Source: a virus | DNA length: 64,000 bases | Direction: 5' to 3' (one strand) | Virus record (IMG/VR): IMGVR_UViG_3300042691_037543 | Span: 20,737 to 84,736 of that record | In this document: piece after piece, positions 38,970-47,059 of the stretch | How positions within the stretch are numbered: position 1 is the stretch's first letter | Layout: every line of letters starts with the position of its first letter | Made by a program: the position numbers and the translations under genes | The notes under the pieces: model-generated | Databases searched by the model: none | Told to the model about the DNA's origin: nothing | What the model saw: the letters and a program-made list of their open reading frames with translations, nothing else

Positions 38970-41006
38970 TCACCGAATGGAGAAGATGGGCTCGAAGCCG
39001 CCTTGCAGCCGGTTATCGGCCGCGGCTTCGAGGTCCGTGATGAAGCCTGCCGCGATGCGGTCGGGGTCGAAGCCCTCTGCGAACTTCTGCGTGATATCGA
39101 AGTGACTGTTGCGGAAGTCGTTGTGCGTGCGGTTGCCGCCACGGGCGCCCGGTGTGCGTGTGCGGTTGGTCGCGATGGCCGTCTCCGCGTTTACGGCTGC
39201 GGTGTTTTCGTCGGTCGCCGCAGCGAGACGGGCGAGGCCGCGGCTGATCGGGTCATCCGCCGTGGCATTCGCGTGCTGCGTCATGTTGCTTAGCTCGGCG
39301 CCGGCCTCCCGAAACATGCGTGCGATGAAGTTGATGACCGACGCAATCGCGTTCGCGAACTGCGTGACGATGGGGATGACGTGGTCGCGGACGCGCTCCC
39401 ACACCCACGCGAGTCCGATGGCGAGCGCGCGGAGCGCTGGCATAAGAAACGAGCCGATCGAGGTGAACAAGTTACCGATGGCCCCGGCAACGAGGAGCAC
39501 CGCTGGGCGCACACGGTCGATCAAGTCGCTGATGACCGGGCTCATGTACATGAAGAACTGGCGCAGCCCCTCGGCAGCCCCAGCGATCATGTTCGCAAAT
39601 CCAGGCAGCACCTCGATCATGATGTCGCCGACGACTTCGCTCACCTGCCCGAAGATGTTGGCGATGTAGTAGACCATCGGCATCAACGAGTTGAATGCGT
39701 TGACGAGCTGGGTTGTCACCAGCGCCACCTCGTCTTCGGCCTCCATGAAGTGCGCGAATCCGCCGGTAATCAGACCGGCCATTGGGCCGCCGAGCAGCGC
39801 CCCCGCGGCCATCGCGCCGCCACCTGCCTGCACACGCCCCGCGTTGTCGCCATGCTGGAGCTCGTTGAACAACCCGCCTGCGCGCCGCTGCACGTTCTCG
39901 ATGTACGGCAGCACCATCATCCGCACGCGGCTGTCCACCGCCGTGAACATGTGCTCCACACGCTCGGTGAACCGACCAGTCATCCCCACGAGCGCCTGCG
40001 AGATACTGGCACCAACTGTCTTGATGCGGTCTTCGTACCGAGACAGCAGCCCGTTCATGGCGCGAAGCGAGTCCTTCACACCTTCAAACAGCGGCGCCGT
40101 GATGGCACGCTGGATACCCGTGATGTGAGACTGGAACTCGCCCTGTAGCGCAGAGTAGGTATTGCCCGCGCGAGAGATCATGTCTGAGAGGCCACCGAAC
40201 GAGCCTTCCAGCAACCGGAGGCGCTCCGGCTGCTGCATTCGGTTGAACGTCTCGGCAGTGACCGCCGCCTGCCCCATCGACCGGCGGTAGTTGTTGATGA
40301 AGGGCAAGAGGCGTTGGAAGGTCGCCACGTCGGCGCCGGCACCCGCTTGTCCCTCGCGGATCATCAGCGACATGTCGCGGCCGATCTGCTCGGCGTCGAC
40401 CCCGAGGGACCGCCCGATGGCCGCGAAGTTGTTGCTGAACGAGAGCATCTGATCGAGGTTGTTGTTGAACCCCGCCGCGAGCCCGGAGATGCCTGCCTGG
40501 AAGACGGTGATGTACTCACTCGTCTCGCCGGGTAGCCGCGCTGCTGCCTCGTTGATGCGGTTGAGCGCCGTCTCGGCGATGTTCACACCGCCAGTGATAT
40601 CGCTGGCAAACCCGAGGGCTTGGAACGTACCCGCCATCGTGTTGACCATGTCTTCTTGACTCTGGTGCAACCCGACGACGGTGTTGGATAGGAAGGCGTA
40701 CGCGCGCTGCGCAGTCCCGACCGCGATGCCGAGCGCGTTGAAGTTGCCGACGAGCGACATGATGCCGCCCCCGCCACCTCCACCGCCAGCAGCACCGCCG
40801 CCAGAGACGATGTTGCTAGTGGCGGCCATGATGCCGCCGGCCGACTGCGAAGTGCTCTTCTCCGTAGAGGCAAAGAGCTTCTTCACACGCTCCATCACAC
40901 CGACGACGCGCTCGGCGGTCTTGGTGGCGCGGTCGATGGCGCCCAGCGTGACGCCTACGTTGTAGACAATACGCTGGGCGCCCGAAGTCGGCTCGTCGTC
41001 TGCCAT
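38970..41006 (-). CDS. Tape measure protein
   Basis: A 678-aa helical protein. It has the typical N-terminal helices, then Gly-rich breaks (GGGAAGGGGGGGG), then long amphipathic helices. Hydrophobic segments near residues 510-590 (PAVLLVAGAIGNLFTSIGSF; FANAIASVINFIARMF) could insert in the membrane. At about 0.15 nm per residue it would give a tail of roughly 100 nm, short to average for myoviruses (inference). Its ATG at 41006 overlaps the stop of the frameshifted chaperone frame as ATGA. Confidence 0.88.
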   Translation of the reverse strand: MADDEPTSGAQRIVYNVGVTLGAIDRATKTAERVVGVMERVKKLFASTEKSTSQSAGGIMAATSNIVSGGGAAGGGGGGGGIMSLVGNFNALGIAVGTAQRAYAFLSNTVVGLHQSQEDMVNTMAGTFQALGFASDITGGVNIAETALNRINEAAARLPGETSEYITVFQAGISGLAAGFNNNLDQMLSFSNNFAAIGRSLGVDAEQIGRDMSLMIREGQAGAGADVATFQRLLPFINNYRRSMGQAAVTAETFNRMQQPERLRLLEGSFGGLSDMISRAGNTYSALQGEFQSHITGIQRAITAPLFEGVKDSLRAMNGLLSRYEDRIKTVGASISQALVGMTGRFTERVEHMFTAVDSRVRMMVLPYIENVQRRAGGLFNELQHGDNAGRVQAGGGAMAAGALLGGPMAGLITGGFAHFMEAEDEVALVTTQLVNAFNSLMPMVYYIANIFGQVSEVVGDIMIEVLPGFANMIAGAAEGLRQFFMYMSPVISDLIDRVRPAVLLVAGAIGNLFTSIGSFLMPALRALAIGLAWVWERVRDHVIPIVTQFANAIASVINFIARMFREAGAELSNMTQHANATADDPISRGLARLAAATDENTAAVNAETAIATNRTRTPGARGGNRTHNDFRNSHFDITQKFAEGFDPDRIAAGFITDLEAAADNRLQGGFEPIFSIR

Positions 41007-41586
41007 CAGTCGTCCTTCTCGGCCTCGGCTGCTTCCTCTTTAAGAAGCTCAGAGATCGCGTTCGAGAACACTCTGATCGTAGGCATGGGCAGCGAGAGCA
41101 GCGTTCCCAAGTCGGCCCGCCCGTACCGCGCGCAGAACGCGAGCAGCTTCCAGAGCTTTCTCGCGTAGCTGCCGTCTCCGTACGCCTTGTAAAAAGCCAG
41201 GGCGTACCGCGGCGGGGTTACGCTACCGTAACCCGCCGACTCTTGAGAAAATCCTCGGACACCTCGCGATCCGCGTTGTTGATCTCGCTGTAGGCGGCCA
41301 TCACGAGGTTGCGCAGCTTCGGGCCCATCTCCGACCACGCCTGCTCTTGCGTGCCGTTGGCCGGCGAAACCGGCTTGTCGTTGATCGCGCGCAAGCTCGC
41401 CATCGCAAGCTGGAAAGCGAGCACCGTGGCGTCGCCGCGTGCGGCCTGCGCGCAGCGGAGCTCGTCCATCGCGGAGAGCTCGCCCACCGTGATGCTCGTG
41501 ACTTCCATGTTGAGCACCTTCCTACGCAGCTTGTCGGGCACGGCGTAGGTGAAGGTGGCGGTCGGGGTCGGCGTGATGTTGCTCAT
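41006..41586 (-). CDS. Tail assembly chaperone G-T fusion (programmed -1 frameshift product)
   Basis: The frame at 41006-41338 has no good start of its own. It is in the -1 frame relative to the chaperone at 41218-41586 and continues it after the stop region. A -1 shift at about 41245-41253 would fuse residues 1-113 to an 80-residue tail (SQESAGYGSVTPPRYALAFY...), giving 193 aa. This matches the widespread G/G-T arrangement directly upstream of the tape measure gene, where the pair chaperones tape-measure folding. The shift itself is inferred from gene order and frames. Confidence 0.72.
41218..41586 (-). CDS. Tail assembly chaperone G
   Basis: A 122-aa protein, ATG 41586. It begins with a Thr/Pro-rich strand (TPTATFTYAVPDKLRR) and becomes helical (LRCAQAARGDATVLAFQLAMASLRAIN; PKLRNLVMAAYSEIN). 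Position between the tail tube and tape measure genes and the overlapping -1 frame identify it as the short chaperone form. The stop is TAA at 41218-41220. Confidence 0.75.
   Translation of the reverse strand: MSNITPTPTATFTYAVPDKLRRKVLNMEVTSITVGELSAMDELRCAQAARGDATVLAFQLAMASLRAINDKPVSPANGTQEQAWSEMGPKLRNLVMAAYSEINNADREVSEDFLKSRRVTVA
41245..41253 (-). other. Candidate -1 frameshift site (GATTTTCTC)
   Basis: On the minus strand this is the only homopolymer run in the window where both chaperone frames are open (41221-41338). The zero frame reads GAT TTT CTC. The tRNA-Phe on TTT can re-pair with TTT one base back, after which the product continues as TCT CAA. It does not fit the classic X-XXY-YYZ heptamer. 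Confidence 0.4.
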
Positions 41587-41629
41587 GGAAAAACCTGTGC
41601 CTGTTGGTTGTTAGAACTCGGCTGTGCTC

Positions 41630-42067
41630 TCAGCCGATGATGGCGCGCGCGTCGCTCGCCTCGAAGTCGAGCGACGTGGTGCCGTAGTCCGAACGCGAGC
41701 CGAAGTTCACGGGCAGCTCACCGAACTCCACGTCGGGAACGATGATCCGCACGCGGCGGCCGTCGGGGAAGTTCAGCGTCATCTTGACGTTGACGGTCAC
41801 CCCCGGCAGGCGGCGCTTCGACTTGTCGTTCATCTGGATGAAGAAGTTGAAGGCGTTGGGGTCGTCGAGGTGCACCTCCATCGACCCGCTCACGCCCTTG
41901 AAGATCGAGTCCTTCCGCTCGGTCTTCTCGCCGATGTAGCCCTCGGAGAGAATCTCGCGGTTGTACTTGAACTCGCAGCTCCGCACGGCCGTCATGGACG
42001 ACACGATCTGGTTGTCTGCGACGATCTCGACGGACACTTCCTGACCCTTGATACGATTGCTAGCCAT
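41630..42067 (-). CDS. Tail tube protein
   Basis: A 145-aa protein; ATG 42067 (an adjacent GTG at 42070 is in frame). The strand order, with EILSEGYIGEKTERKDSIFKG near the middle and then GSMEVHLDDPNAFNFFIQM, fits tail tube proteins of contractile tails. These form stacked hexameric rings inside the sheath. It lies next to the sheath, separated by the hairpin at 42086-42125, and upstream of the chaperones: sheath - tube - chaperone - tape measure. Confidence 0.8.
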   Translation of the reverse strand: MASNRIKGQEVSVEIVADNQIVSSMTAVRSCEFKYNREILSEGYIGEKTERKDSIFKGVSGSMEVHLDDPNAFNFFIQMNDKSKRRLPGVTVNVKMTLNFPDGRRVRIIVPDVEFGELPVNFGSRSDYGTTSLDFEASDARAIIG

Positions 42068-42085
42068 CACTGCCCTCGCGTTTTT

Positions 42086-42125
42086 GAAACGAACAAGGCC
42101 CGGAGGCTTTCACCATCCGAGCCCT
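42086..42125 (-). terminator. Terminator-like hairpin between sheath and tube genes
   Basis: On the minus strand, AGGGCTCGGA pairs with TCCGGGCCTT (two G-T pairs), followed by GTTCGTTTC. A second compact hairpin (CCCCGC/GCGGGG) lies just upstream, at about 42129-42144. Together they could attenuate transcription so that sheath and upstream genes are expressed at a different level, or mark mRNA processing. Confidence 0.55.
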
Positions 42126-42189
42126 ATCCCCCGCAAGCGCGGGGTGCGGCACGCACGCTTGTGGTACCCGACAGGTACCTGTGCGTCAA

Positions 42190-44187
42190 CTAGGTGAGGG
42201 TCCGCGTGATGACCACGCCCTCACCGATGTTGGTCTGGAAGACCAGCACGTCGCCCGTGGCGAGCAACCGCACGTCACCGATGATGACGTGCACACCCGC
42301 CGCTTCGAGGTCTGCGGTGTTGCCGCTCTTGTCGTCCACGGAGTAGCCAGAGATGCGCTGCGCCGCGGGGTTGTTCTCCGAGAGCAGCCCGTCGAGGAAC
42401 GAGATCACCTCCGACAGCGCCGCATCCTTCCAGGCGTCGGTCATCGGCTGCTTGGCGAGCTGGTTCAGCCGGTTGGTGACCGAGTCTTGGATGAAGTCGG
42501 CCATGCGACGACGGCTGATGTTCTTCTGGCCGCTCGTGAGCGACGTGGTGACGCCGCTCTGGTAGATCGGCCCCGCGATGCGGTCGAAGCGCATGGCCAC
42601 GATGCCGGCAGCGCGCAGGGCGATGTACTCGGCCATCGACAGATCGGGCGTGCCGCGCGCGAAGGCGAGCACGCTCGACATGATCGTCGGAATGGGCTCG
42701 CTCGCCTGACCGGGGTTGCGCTCCGGCGGCAGGTTGGCCTCCACGCTGGCGAGCAGTACGTCGTTGGTGTCGTCGAGCACGCCATCGCTCGTCGTGCTGC
42801 CGTCGCTCGTGGCCACTGAGAACCCGACAGCTTCGGGCACCGAATGGCGGTAGCCAGGCCATGCGTAGTCCACACGATCCGTGCGGAAACCGCCGACACC
42901 CGGGGCAGAGCTCGCCAACACGTTGTTGAGCGTGAGCTGGTTGACGGCGGGGGCCGTAATCACACGGCGCGTCAGCCCACGCTCGCTCGCCGTGAGCGCA
43001 TGGGCGCGCAGCTTCGCGGCGATGGTGTTGTCCTTGCGGGCCGACACCACGATGTTCACGTCGCGCATCGGCTCTGCATCCGATAGCAGCGCGTCCACCG
43101 CGCGGTCGTACCGGGCGCGGATGGTCGCGTTCGTCGCGGCGTTCGGCGCGTGCACGTTGGCGTCGTAGGTGAGCGCCGTGCCGGGGCTGACCCGCATCCC
43201 GAGGCCCGAGAGTACGTCCCACGAGCTCGCGGTGCCCGCGTCGGGGACAACCGTGGGCGTGCACGCCGTGCCGGCGCTGACCGTCGCGTCGAGCGGGCGC
43301 GCAGGAACCGTGTACCCGCCCGTCTCCGTCGCGCTGTGGTCGCGCCCGTCCACCGCCGACGAGTCTGCGGTGCGCCCGACGTGGAGTCGGTAGGCGAGCG
43401 AGCTCTCGGTCACAAACGCGAAGTTCGTTCCGTCGAGCCGTTCGACCTCCAGCGCGGTTGCACTGGTGCGCGTGTTCACACGAACCGTCAGCGTATTGGC
43501 CGCGTTGTTCGTGCCGATGACGCCGATGACGAGGATGTCGCCTTTCTTGACACCCTTGTTGATGAAGTCGCCGGACGCGCTGGTGAACGTCTGCGTCGCC
43601 GCAGCACCGGCCGTCGCCACCACGCCGTCCGTGCCGGTCTTGTAGGCGGCGTCCGAGCCGAACGTCACCGCCTTCGCGATGCGAACGCGGTTCGCCGTCG
43701 CGAGAAACTCACGACCCGCAGCCACCGTCGCACCAGCCACGGGTACGACGGGCGACGGGTCCGACGCGCTCTTGTTGGTGGGCAGGTCGCGGAACACGCG
43801 CACGCCCTTGTTCGTCCCGCTGCCCGGCGTGACGTTGTCCACAGGAGCGACGATCAGCCGCGGGAAGCGCTTGTTGCGCAACGCCGCAAAGACGTTGCCC
43901 AGGTCCGCGCCGAACTTGCCGATCGTCTCGTCCCAGCCGCCGAACTTGTTGAGCAAGTCCTGCGCGCCGAACACCTCCGTGGGCACAACGCGCGTGGAGA
44001 CATCGCCGTTCGTGGCGACGGTCACTGCGCGGCTCGCGTCAGTGCACTCGCCGACGATGGCGACGCACCCGGTGCCGACACCCTGGATCGAAGCAGTCGG
44101 CGGCAGGTCGATGACGACCGCACCCTCGATCTGCGTGAGAACTTCCTTCGGCGGAAAGTAGCCGAAGCGTCGAACGAACCCTGCCAT
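42190..44187 (-). CDS. Contractile tail sheath protein
   Basis: A 665-aa protein, ATG 44187. N-terminal: VVIDLPPTASIQGVGTGCVAIVGE, the usual sheath start. C-terminal: RRMADFIQDSVTNRLNQLAKQPMTDAWKDAALSEVISFLDGLL, then GYSVDD, the conserved lower domain that links sheath subunits through beta-augmentation. The middle ~250 residues (ATAGAAATQTFTSAS...) form an inserted variable domain, making it longer than P2 FI (396 aa). It contracts to drive the tube through the envelope. Confidence 0.92.
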   Translation of the reverse strand: MAGFVRRFGYFPPKEVLTQIEGAVVIDLPPTASIQGVGTGCVAIVGECTDASRAVTVATNGDVSTRVVPTEVFGAQDLLNKFGGWDETIGKFGADLGNVFAALRNKRFPRLIVAPVDNVTPGSGTNKGVRVFRDLPTNKSASDPSPVVPVAGATVAAGREFLATANRVRIAKAVTFGSDAAYKTGTDGVVATAGAAATQTFTSASGDFINKGVKKGDILVIGVIGTNNAANTLTVRVNTRTSATALEVERLDGTNFAFVTESSLAYRLHVGRTADSSAVDGRDHSATETGGYTVPARPLDATVSAGTACTPTVVPDAGTASSWDVLSGLGMRVSPGTALTYDANVHAPNAATNATIRARYDRAVDALLSDAEPMRDVNIVVSARKDNTIAAKLRAHALTASERGLTRRVITAPAVNQLTLNNVLASSAPGVGGFRTDRVDYAWPGYRHSVPEAVGFSVATSDGSTTSDGVLDDTNDVLLASVEANLPPERNPGQASEPIPTIMSSVLAFARGTPDLSMAEYIALRAAGIVAMRFDRIAGPIYQSGVTTSLTSGQKNISRRRMADFIQDSVTNRLNQLAKQPMTDAWKDAALSEVISFLDGLLSENNPAAQRISGYSVDDKSGNTADLEAAGVHVIIGDVRLLATGDVLVFQTNIGEGVVITRTLT

Positions 44188-44196
44188 TGGGCGCTC

Positions 44197-44874
44197 CTAC
44201 GTTGAGGTTGTTGCTGCGTCGGCTCCCTCGGACACCGCGAGATCGAACCGGGGAGATGTCGCTTCCGTCAGGCTGAACAGCCTGAGCTGCGGGCAGGTTA
44301 CCTGCACCGAGAACGTCGCGCCGCGGAGACGCCGCTGCACGGATTCACCATCGTCGCGGTACGAGCACCGCAAGAGCTCGTAGGTCGCGTGCACACCGTG
44401 GTAGTGGGGCAGCGCGAGGCGGGCACCGTACATCCACGACACGGGGTTCAGCCCATCCTCGATCATCTTCACGCACGCCATACGCTCGACCGGGTCGTTG
44501 GCGTAGAGCTCCACGCTCAGCGGCAGGGAGAGCTCGGCCAACGTCGCGAGGTAGGTCGTTTTCTTTGTGATCGGGGACGTGAACTTCGTCTCCGCGATGA
44601 CCTTCGGCGTCATGCGTGATGCGTCGTACGTCAGGTCGCCCACCGCGTAGACGCACGCGCTCGGAAACTTGGCGATCTCCTCAGCCTCGGCCCACACGTC
44701 GAGCACCTTCGCGAGCTGAAACGTCTTCGAGCGGTTGAGGCCGCTAGAAGTTTTGAGAGATTCAAGGTACTCGGCCAGCCCGCGTGTCACCGCCGTCCGT
44801 ACGTCTGTCTCGACGTTAGGCGTGTACACCGCGCGCTGCGTCGCGCTGCTGACGAGGGTGGTTCGGTTAGACAC
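44197..44874 (-). CDS. Tail terminator/neck-region protein (unrecognised)
   Basis: A 225-aa protein, ATG 44874. It has an N-terminal helix (VRTAVTRGLAEYLESLK), a beta-rich middle (ACVYAVGDLTYDASRMTPKV; TYLATLAELSLPLSVELYAND) and a Cys-containing C-terminus (FSVQVTCPQLRLFSL). The family was not recognised, but its place between the neck protein and the sheath is the usual one for a tail terminator or completion protein. It overlaps the HK97-gp10-like gene by 8 bases. Confidence 0.6.
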   Translation of the reverse strand: MSNRTTLVSSATQRAVYTPNVETDVRTAVTRGLAEYLESLKTSSGLNRSKTFQLAKVLDVWAEAEEIAKFPSACVYAVGDLTYDASRMTPKVIAETKFTSPITKKTTYLATLAELSLPLSVELYANDPVERMACVKMIEDGLNPVSWMYGARLALPHYHGVHATYELLRCSYRDDGESVQRRLRGATFSVQVTCPQLRLFSLTEATSPRFDLAVSEGADAATTST

Positions 44875-45361
44875 GGGATCGACCCGGTGCGGATCGTAGC
44901 GCAGTTTCGATCAGCGTGTTCACCTGCCCCGCGACACGCTCCTGCGCGACGCGAACGAAGTCGCGCCCCTTCATCCCGCGGCGCTTGAGAGTCTTCGCGA
45001 TGGCGAACGCCACACGCTTTCGGTCACCGGGGCGCACCTGCGGGAACTTGATCGAAACCCACGTCTGAATCTTCCGCACGTTCGGCATCCGGCGCGGCCA
45101 CTTCGCGCCCATCGTCACCGCGCTCGCATACTTCACCGCATTGGTCACGGCGACGAAGCGCTTGCCGGTGACGACCCGCCACGACTTATTCAGCGAGCCC
45201 GTGGCAACGGCGCCAGCCTCCTTCGTCGCGCGCTGCACTTCACGAAGAATGATCTTGCCGCTCTGCTGGAGCGCCCGCTCCAACGAGCGGGCCACTTCGG
45301 CGACGACCTTCTTCGGAATCCTGTCGAGCTTGGCGATGGGGACGTTTTGTCGGAGCGGCAC
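44867..45361 (-). CDS. HK97 gp10-like neck/tail-completion protein
   Basis: A 164-aa basic protein. The motif ATGSLNKSWRVV followed by AVKYASAVTMGAKWP is characteristic of the HK97 gp10-like (minor tail/neck) family. In that family the Thr-Gly-x-Leu loop is followed by a Tyr-Ala strand and a Gly/Trp-Pro turn. It helps join head and tail. Length is typical (about 110-170 aa). Start ATG 45361. Confidence 0.72.
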   Translation of the reverse strand: MPLRQNVPIAKLDRIPKKVVAEVARSLERALQQSGKIILREVQRATKEAGAVATGSLNKSWRVVTGKRFVAVTNAVKYASAVTMGAKWPRRMPNVRKIQTWVSIKFPQVRPGDRKRVAFAIAKTLKRRGMKGRDFVRVAQERVAGQVNTLIETALRSAPGRSRV

Positions 45362-45363
45362 GG

Positions 45364-45924
45364 CTACCTCCTCAGGTAGCCGTCGTCATCCGTGTCGTCG
45401 TACGCGCGCGTCACGTTGACCGACCACGCGAACTTGAGCGGCAGGTAGTTCGGCGTGCCTGTCAGCGTGAACCGCCGACGAGAGCCCTTTACCGTGTTGC
45501 CCGCCGCACGCGGAAAAAACACCTCGTAGTAAAACTGCTCGTCCTCGTCGGCAGGGCGGCCATCCCCGTGATACCCGCGAAGCTGGTCTTCCGTGTACCG
45601 TGGGCTGATCTCCGAGATGCGCACCTGCCCGCGCTCCACAGACCCGATAGCGAGTACGTCCGCGGTGAGCGCCGAGAAATCTTCGACCAGCGGTGTCGGC
45701 AGTAGCACGACCCGCTCGACGATCTCCTCGACGCCAGCCCCACGCCGGCCCTCACTCCACCGCGTCCACACGAGCGAGACTTGATACTGCCGTGCGCCGA
45801 GGTCCGTCGCGATCTGGCGGATACCGTCCACCGTATTCGTCAACGACGCCACGAGGCTGTCCCGCACGGTGGTCGCGGTGACGGTGTGAAAGCAGGGCTT
45901 GTACTTGCACCCGCAGGACATCAC
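45364..45924 (-). CDS. Head-tail connector region protein (unrecognised)
   Basis: A 186-aa protein; GTG 45924 or ATG 45921. An N-terminal Cys cluster (MSCGCKYKPC) is followed by a helix and a beta-rich core (YQVSLVWTRWSEG; RVVLLPTPLVEDF; QVRISEISPRYTEDQLRGY). The family was not recognised. Position between two neck genes suggests a connector or head-completion function. Confidence 0.65.
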   Translation of the reverse strand: MMSCGCKYKPCFHTVTATTVRDSLVASLTNTVDGIRQIATDLGARQYQVSLVWTRWSEGRRGAGVEEIVERVVLLPTPLVEDFSALTADVLAIGSVERGQVRISEISPRYTEDQLRGYHGDGRPADEDEQFYYEVFFPRAAGNTVKGSRRRFTLTGTPNYLPLKFAWSVNVTRAYDDTDDDGYLRR

Positions 45925-46316
45925 CGCACCGTCATGTTCCCGACGCGCGTAGACTTGAGCTTCGACGAGTACGGGTAGAGCGGCACGCCGAGCGTATCGG
46001 CGAGACGATTGGCCCAGCGGCGATATTCGCCTTCGAGCTGGTCGAGGTGCTCGCGGCGAATCTCCATGTCACCCAGGCGGTTCACCGCGAGGTTGCGCTG
46101 CCCCTCGACCAGCTGACACTCGATGTTGTCGAGCGTCTGAATGTGCGTGCGCACAATCGGGAGCGCTTCGTCGATCACGCGGTCCATCGCATTCTCGACG
46201 AGAAACAACGTCTGGAGCGGAATCGGGATGCCCGCGTTGAGCGACGCGATGGCCGTCACGTTCGGGTACCCGAGGTGGTACCGAATGCGAACCTTCTCCG
46301 TGTCGCTCAGAGGCAT
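45921..46316 (-). CDS. Phage neck/head-completion protein
   Basis: A 131-aa helical protein beginning LSDTEKVRIRYHLGYPNV, a recurring start in phage connector proteins. It continues with long charged helices (AMDRVIDEALPIVRTHIQTL; RREHLDQLEGEYRRWANRL). The C-terminal stop overlaps the next start (GTGATG region). Its likely role is in the head-to-tail interface; there is no enzymatic motif. Confidence 0.65.
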   Translation of the reverse strand: MPLSDTEKVRIRYHLGYPNVTAIASLNAGIPIPLQTLFLVENAMDRVIDEALPIVRTHIQTLDNIECQLVEGQRNLAVNRLGDMEIRREHLDQLEGEYRRWANRLADTLGVPLYPYSSKLKSTRVGNMTVR

Positions 46317-46319
46317 GGG

Positions 46320-46631
46320 CTACTCCGCGATGGGTTCGAGCTGGGCCTTGGCCTCGTGAAGCGCCTGCATGTAGCTCGGGCCGCAGGCATCGGAAACCAC
46401 CCGCCCCGCACGGAGCGTGGTGATCTGACCGTTGACGTGCACGCGCACGTCGGCCTTGAGCCGGTACGGCTGCACACGAACGGGGGCCGCCGCGATGGGG
46501 GGCGGCGGCACGTTCGTGGTGATGTCCGCGTCCACTTGGTCGAGCGCGTCCAGCGGATCGCTCGTGGGGGTGATCCCGCCGACCTTGGCGGCTTCCAGGG
46601 GATCAGCGACGGTTGCTCGCGTCTTCGCCAT
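46320..46631 (-). CDS. Hypothetical protein, Pro-rich middle
   Basis: A 103-aa protein, ATG 46631. A helical, disordered N-terminus leads to a PPPPI segment and a beta-type core (DVRVHVNGQITTLRAGRVVS). Not recognised. It is the first gene after the structured non-coding region at 46632-47059 and probably belongs to the head/neck set. Confidence 0.6.
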   Translation of the reverse strand: MAKTRATVADPLEAAKVGGITPTSDPLDALDQVDADITTNVPPPPIAAAPVRVQPYRLKADVRVHVNGQITTLRAGRVVSDACGPSYMQALHEAKAQLEPIAE

Positions 46632-46655
46632 AGCGCGAGTGTAAAGGGTGGCGGT

Positions 46656-46733
46656 GTCGGGTGCTAGACTCGTCTGCGGTGTTACAACGGATAACCGCCG
46701 AGGACGGACGCCGCTCGTTGTCTAGCACCCGAC
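46656..46733. repeat. Perfect 14-bp inverted repeat with 50-nt loop
   Basis: The left arm at 46656-46669 (GTCGGGTGCTAGAC) pairs exactly with the right arm at 46720-46733. The loop contains a second, smaller hairpin (GCGG.../...CCGC). It is the most stable single element of the non-coding region and could form a cruciform in DNA or a long stem in RNA. Confidence 0.8.
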
Positions 46734-47004
46734 GGGGAGATCAAACGGCGAAGTTTGAGAGCTCCCTTCGACTCGCTCGCGCCCCGAAGGGTGCTGGAGA
46801 TCGTACCGCCGAGATTGGGCGTGCTCATGGTGTGAACCAGAGGTTGCCCGACTCCTCACTGGTTGGCTGTCGCGGCTATGCCGTGACCCACTGAGGCTGA
46901 CCACCTAACTTGGCTGCCTGCCGGTGTTAGCGAAGGAAGCTCCCAAAGGGAGCCCGAGGTCGAAATTGATTATGCCCGGCGCGCTGTAGAACGCAAGGGG
47001 CGTG

Positions 47005-47040
47005 CGGAGAAAAGCAGAAGGCCGAGGTTTCCCCCGGCCT
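47005..47040 (-). terminator. Intrinsic terminator after the HNH gene
   Basis: On the minus strand the stem AGGCCGGGG/CCTCGGCCT (one mismatch) with a 4-nt loop occupies 47040-47019. It is followed by TCTGCTTTTCT. It ends 20 bases after the HNH stop at 47060 and would separate head-gene transcripts from the neck and tail genes unless antitermination operates. Confidence 0.65.
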
Positions 47041-47059
47041 CCGACCAGCCCTCTTGCGA

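Larger units (their letters stand above)
46632..47059. ncRNA. 428-bp structured non-coding region downstream of the HNH gene
   Basis: No supported gene lies here, although both flanks are dense coding. The region carries: a perfect 14-bp inverted repeat (46656-46669/46720-46733, arm GTCGGGTGCTAGAC) enclosing a nested hairpin; a 7-bp stem CCCTTCG/CGAAGGG near 46764-46798; a 7-bp stem around 46869-46887; a tight GCTCCC-AAA-GGGAGC hairpin near 46937-46953; and the terminator at 47019-47040. The density of stems suggests a structured RNA or a remnant mobile intron. I could not assign group I or II core elements. Confidence 0.5.
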
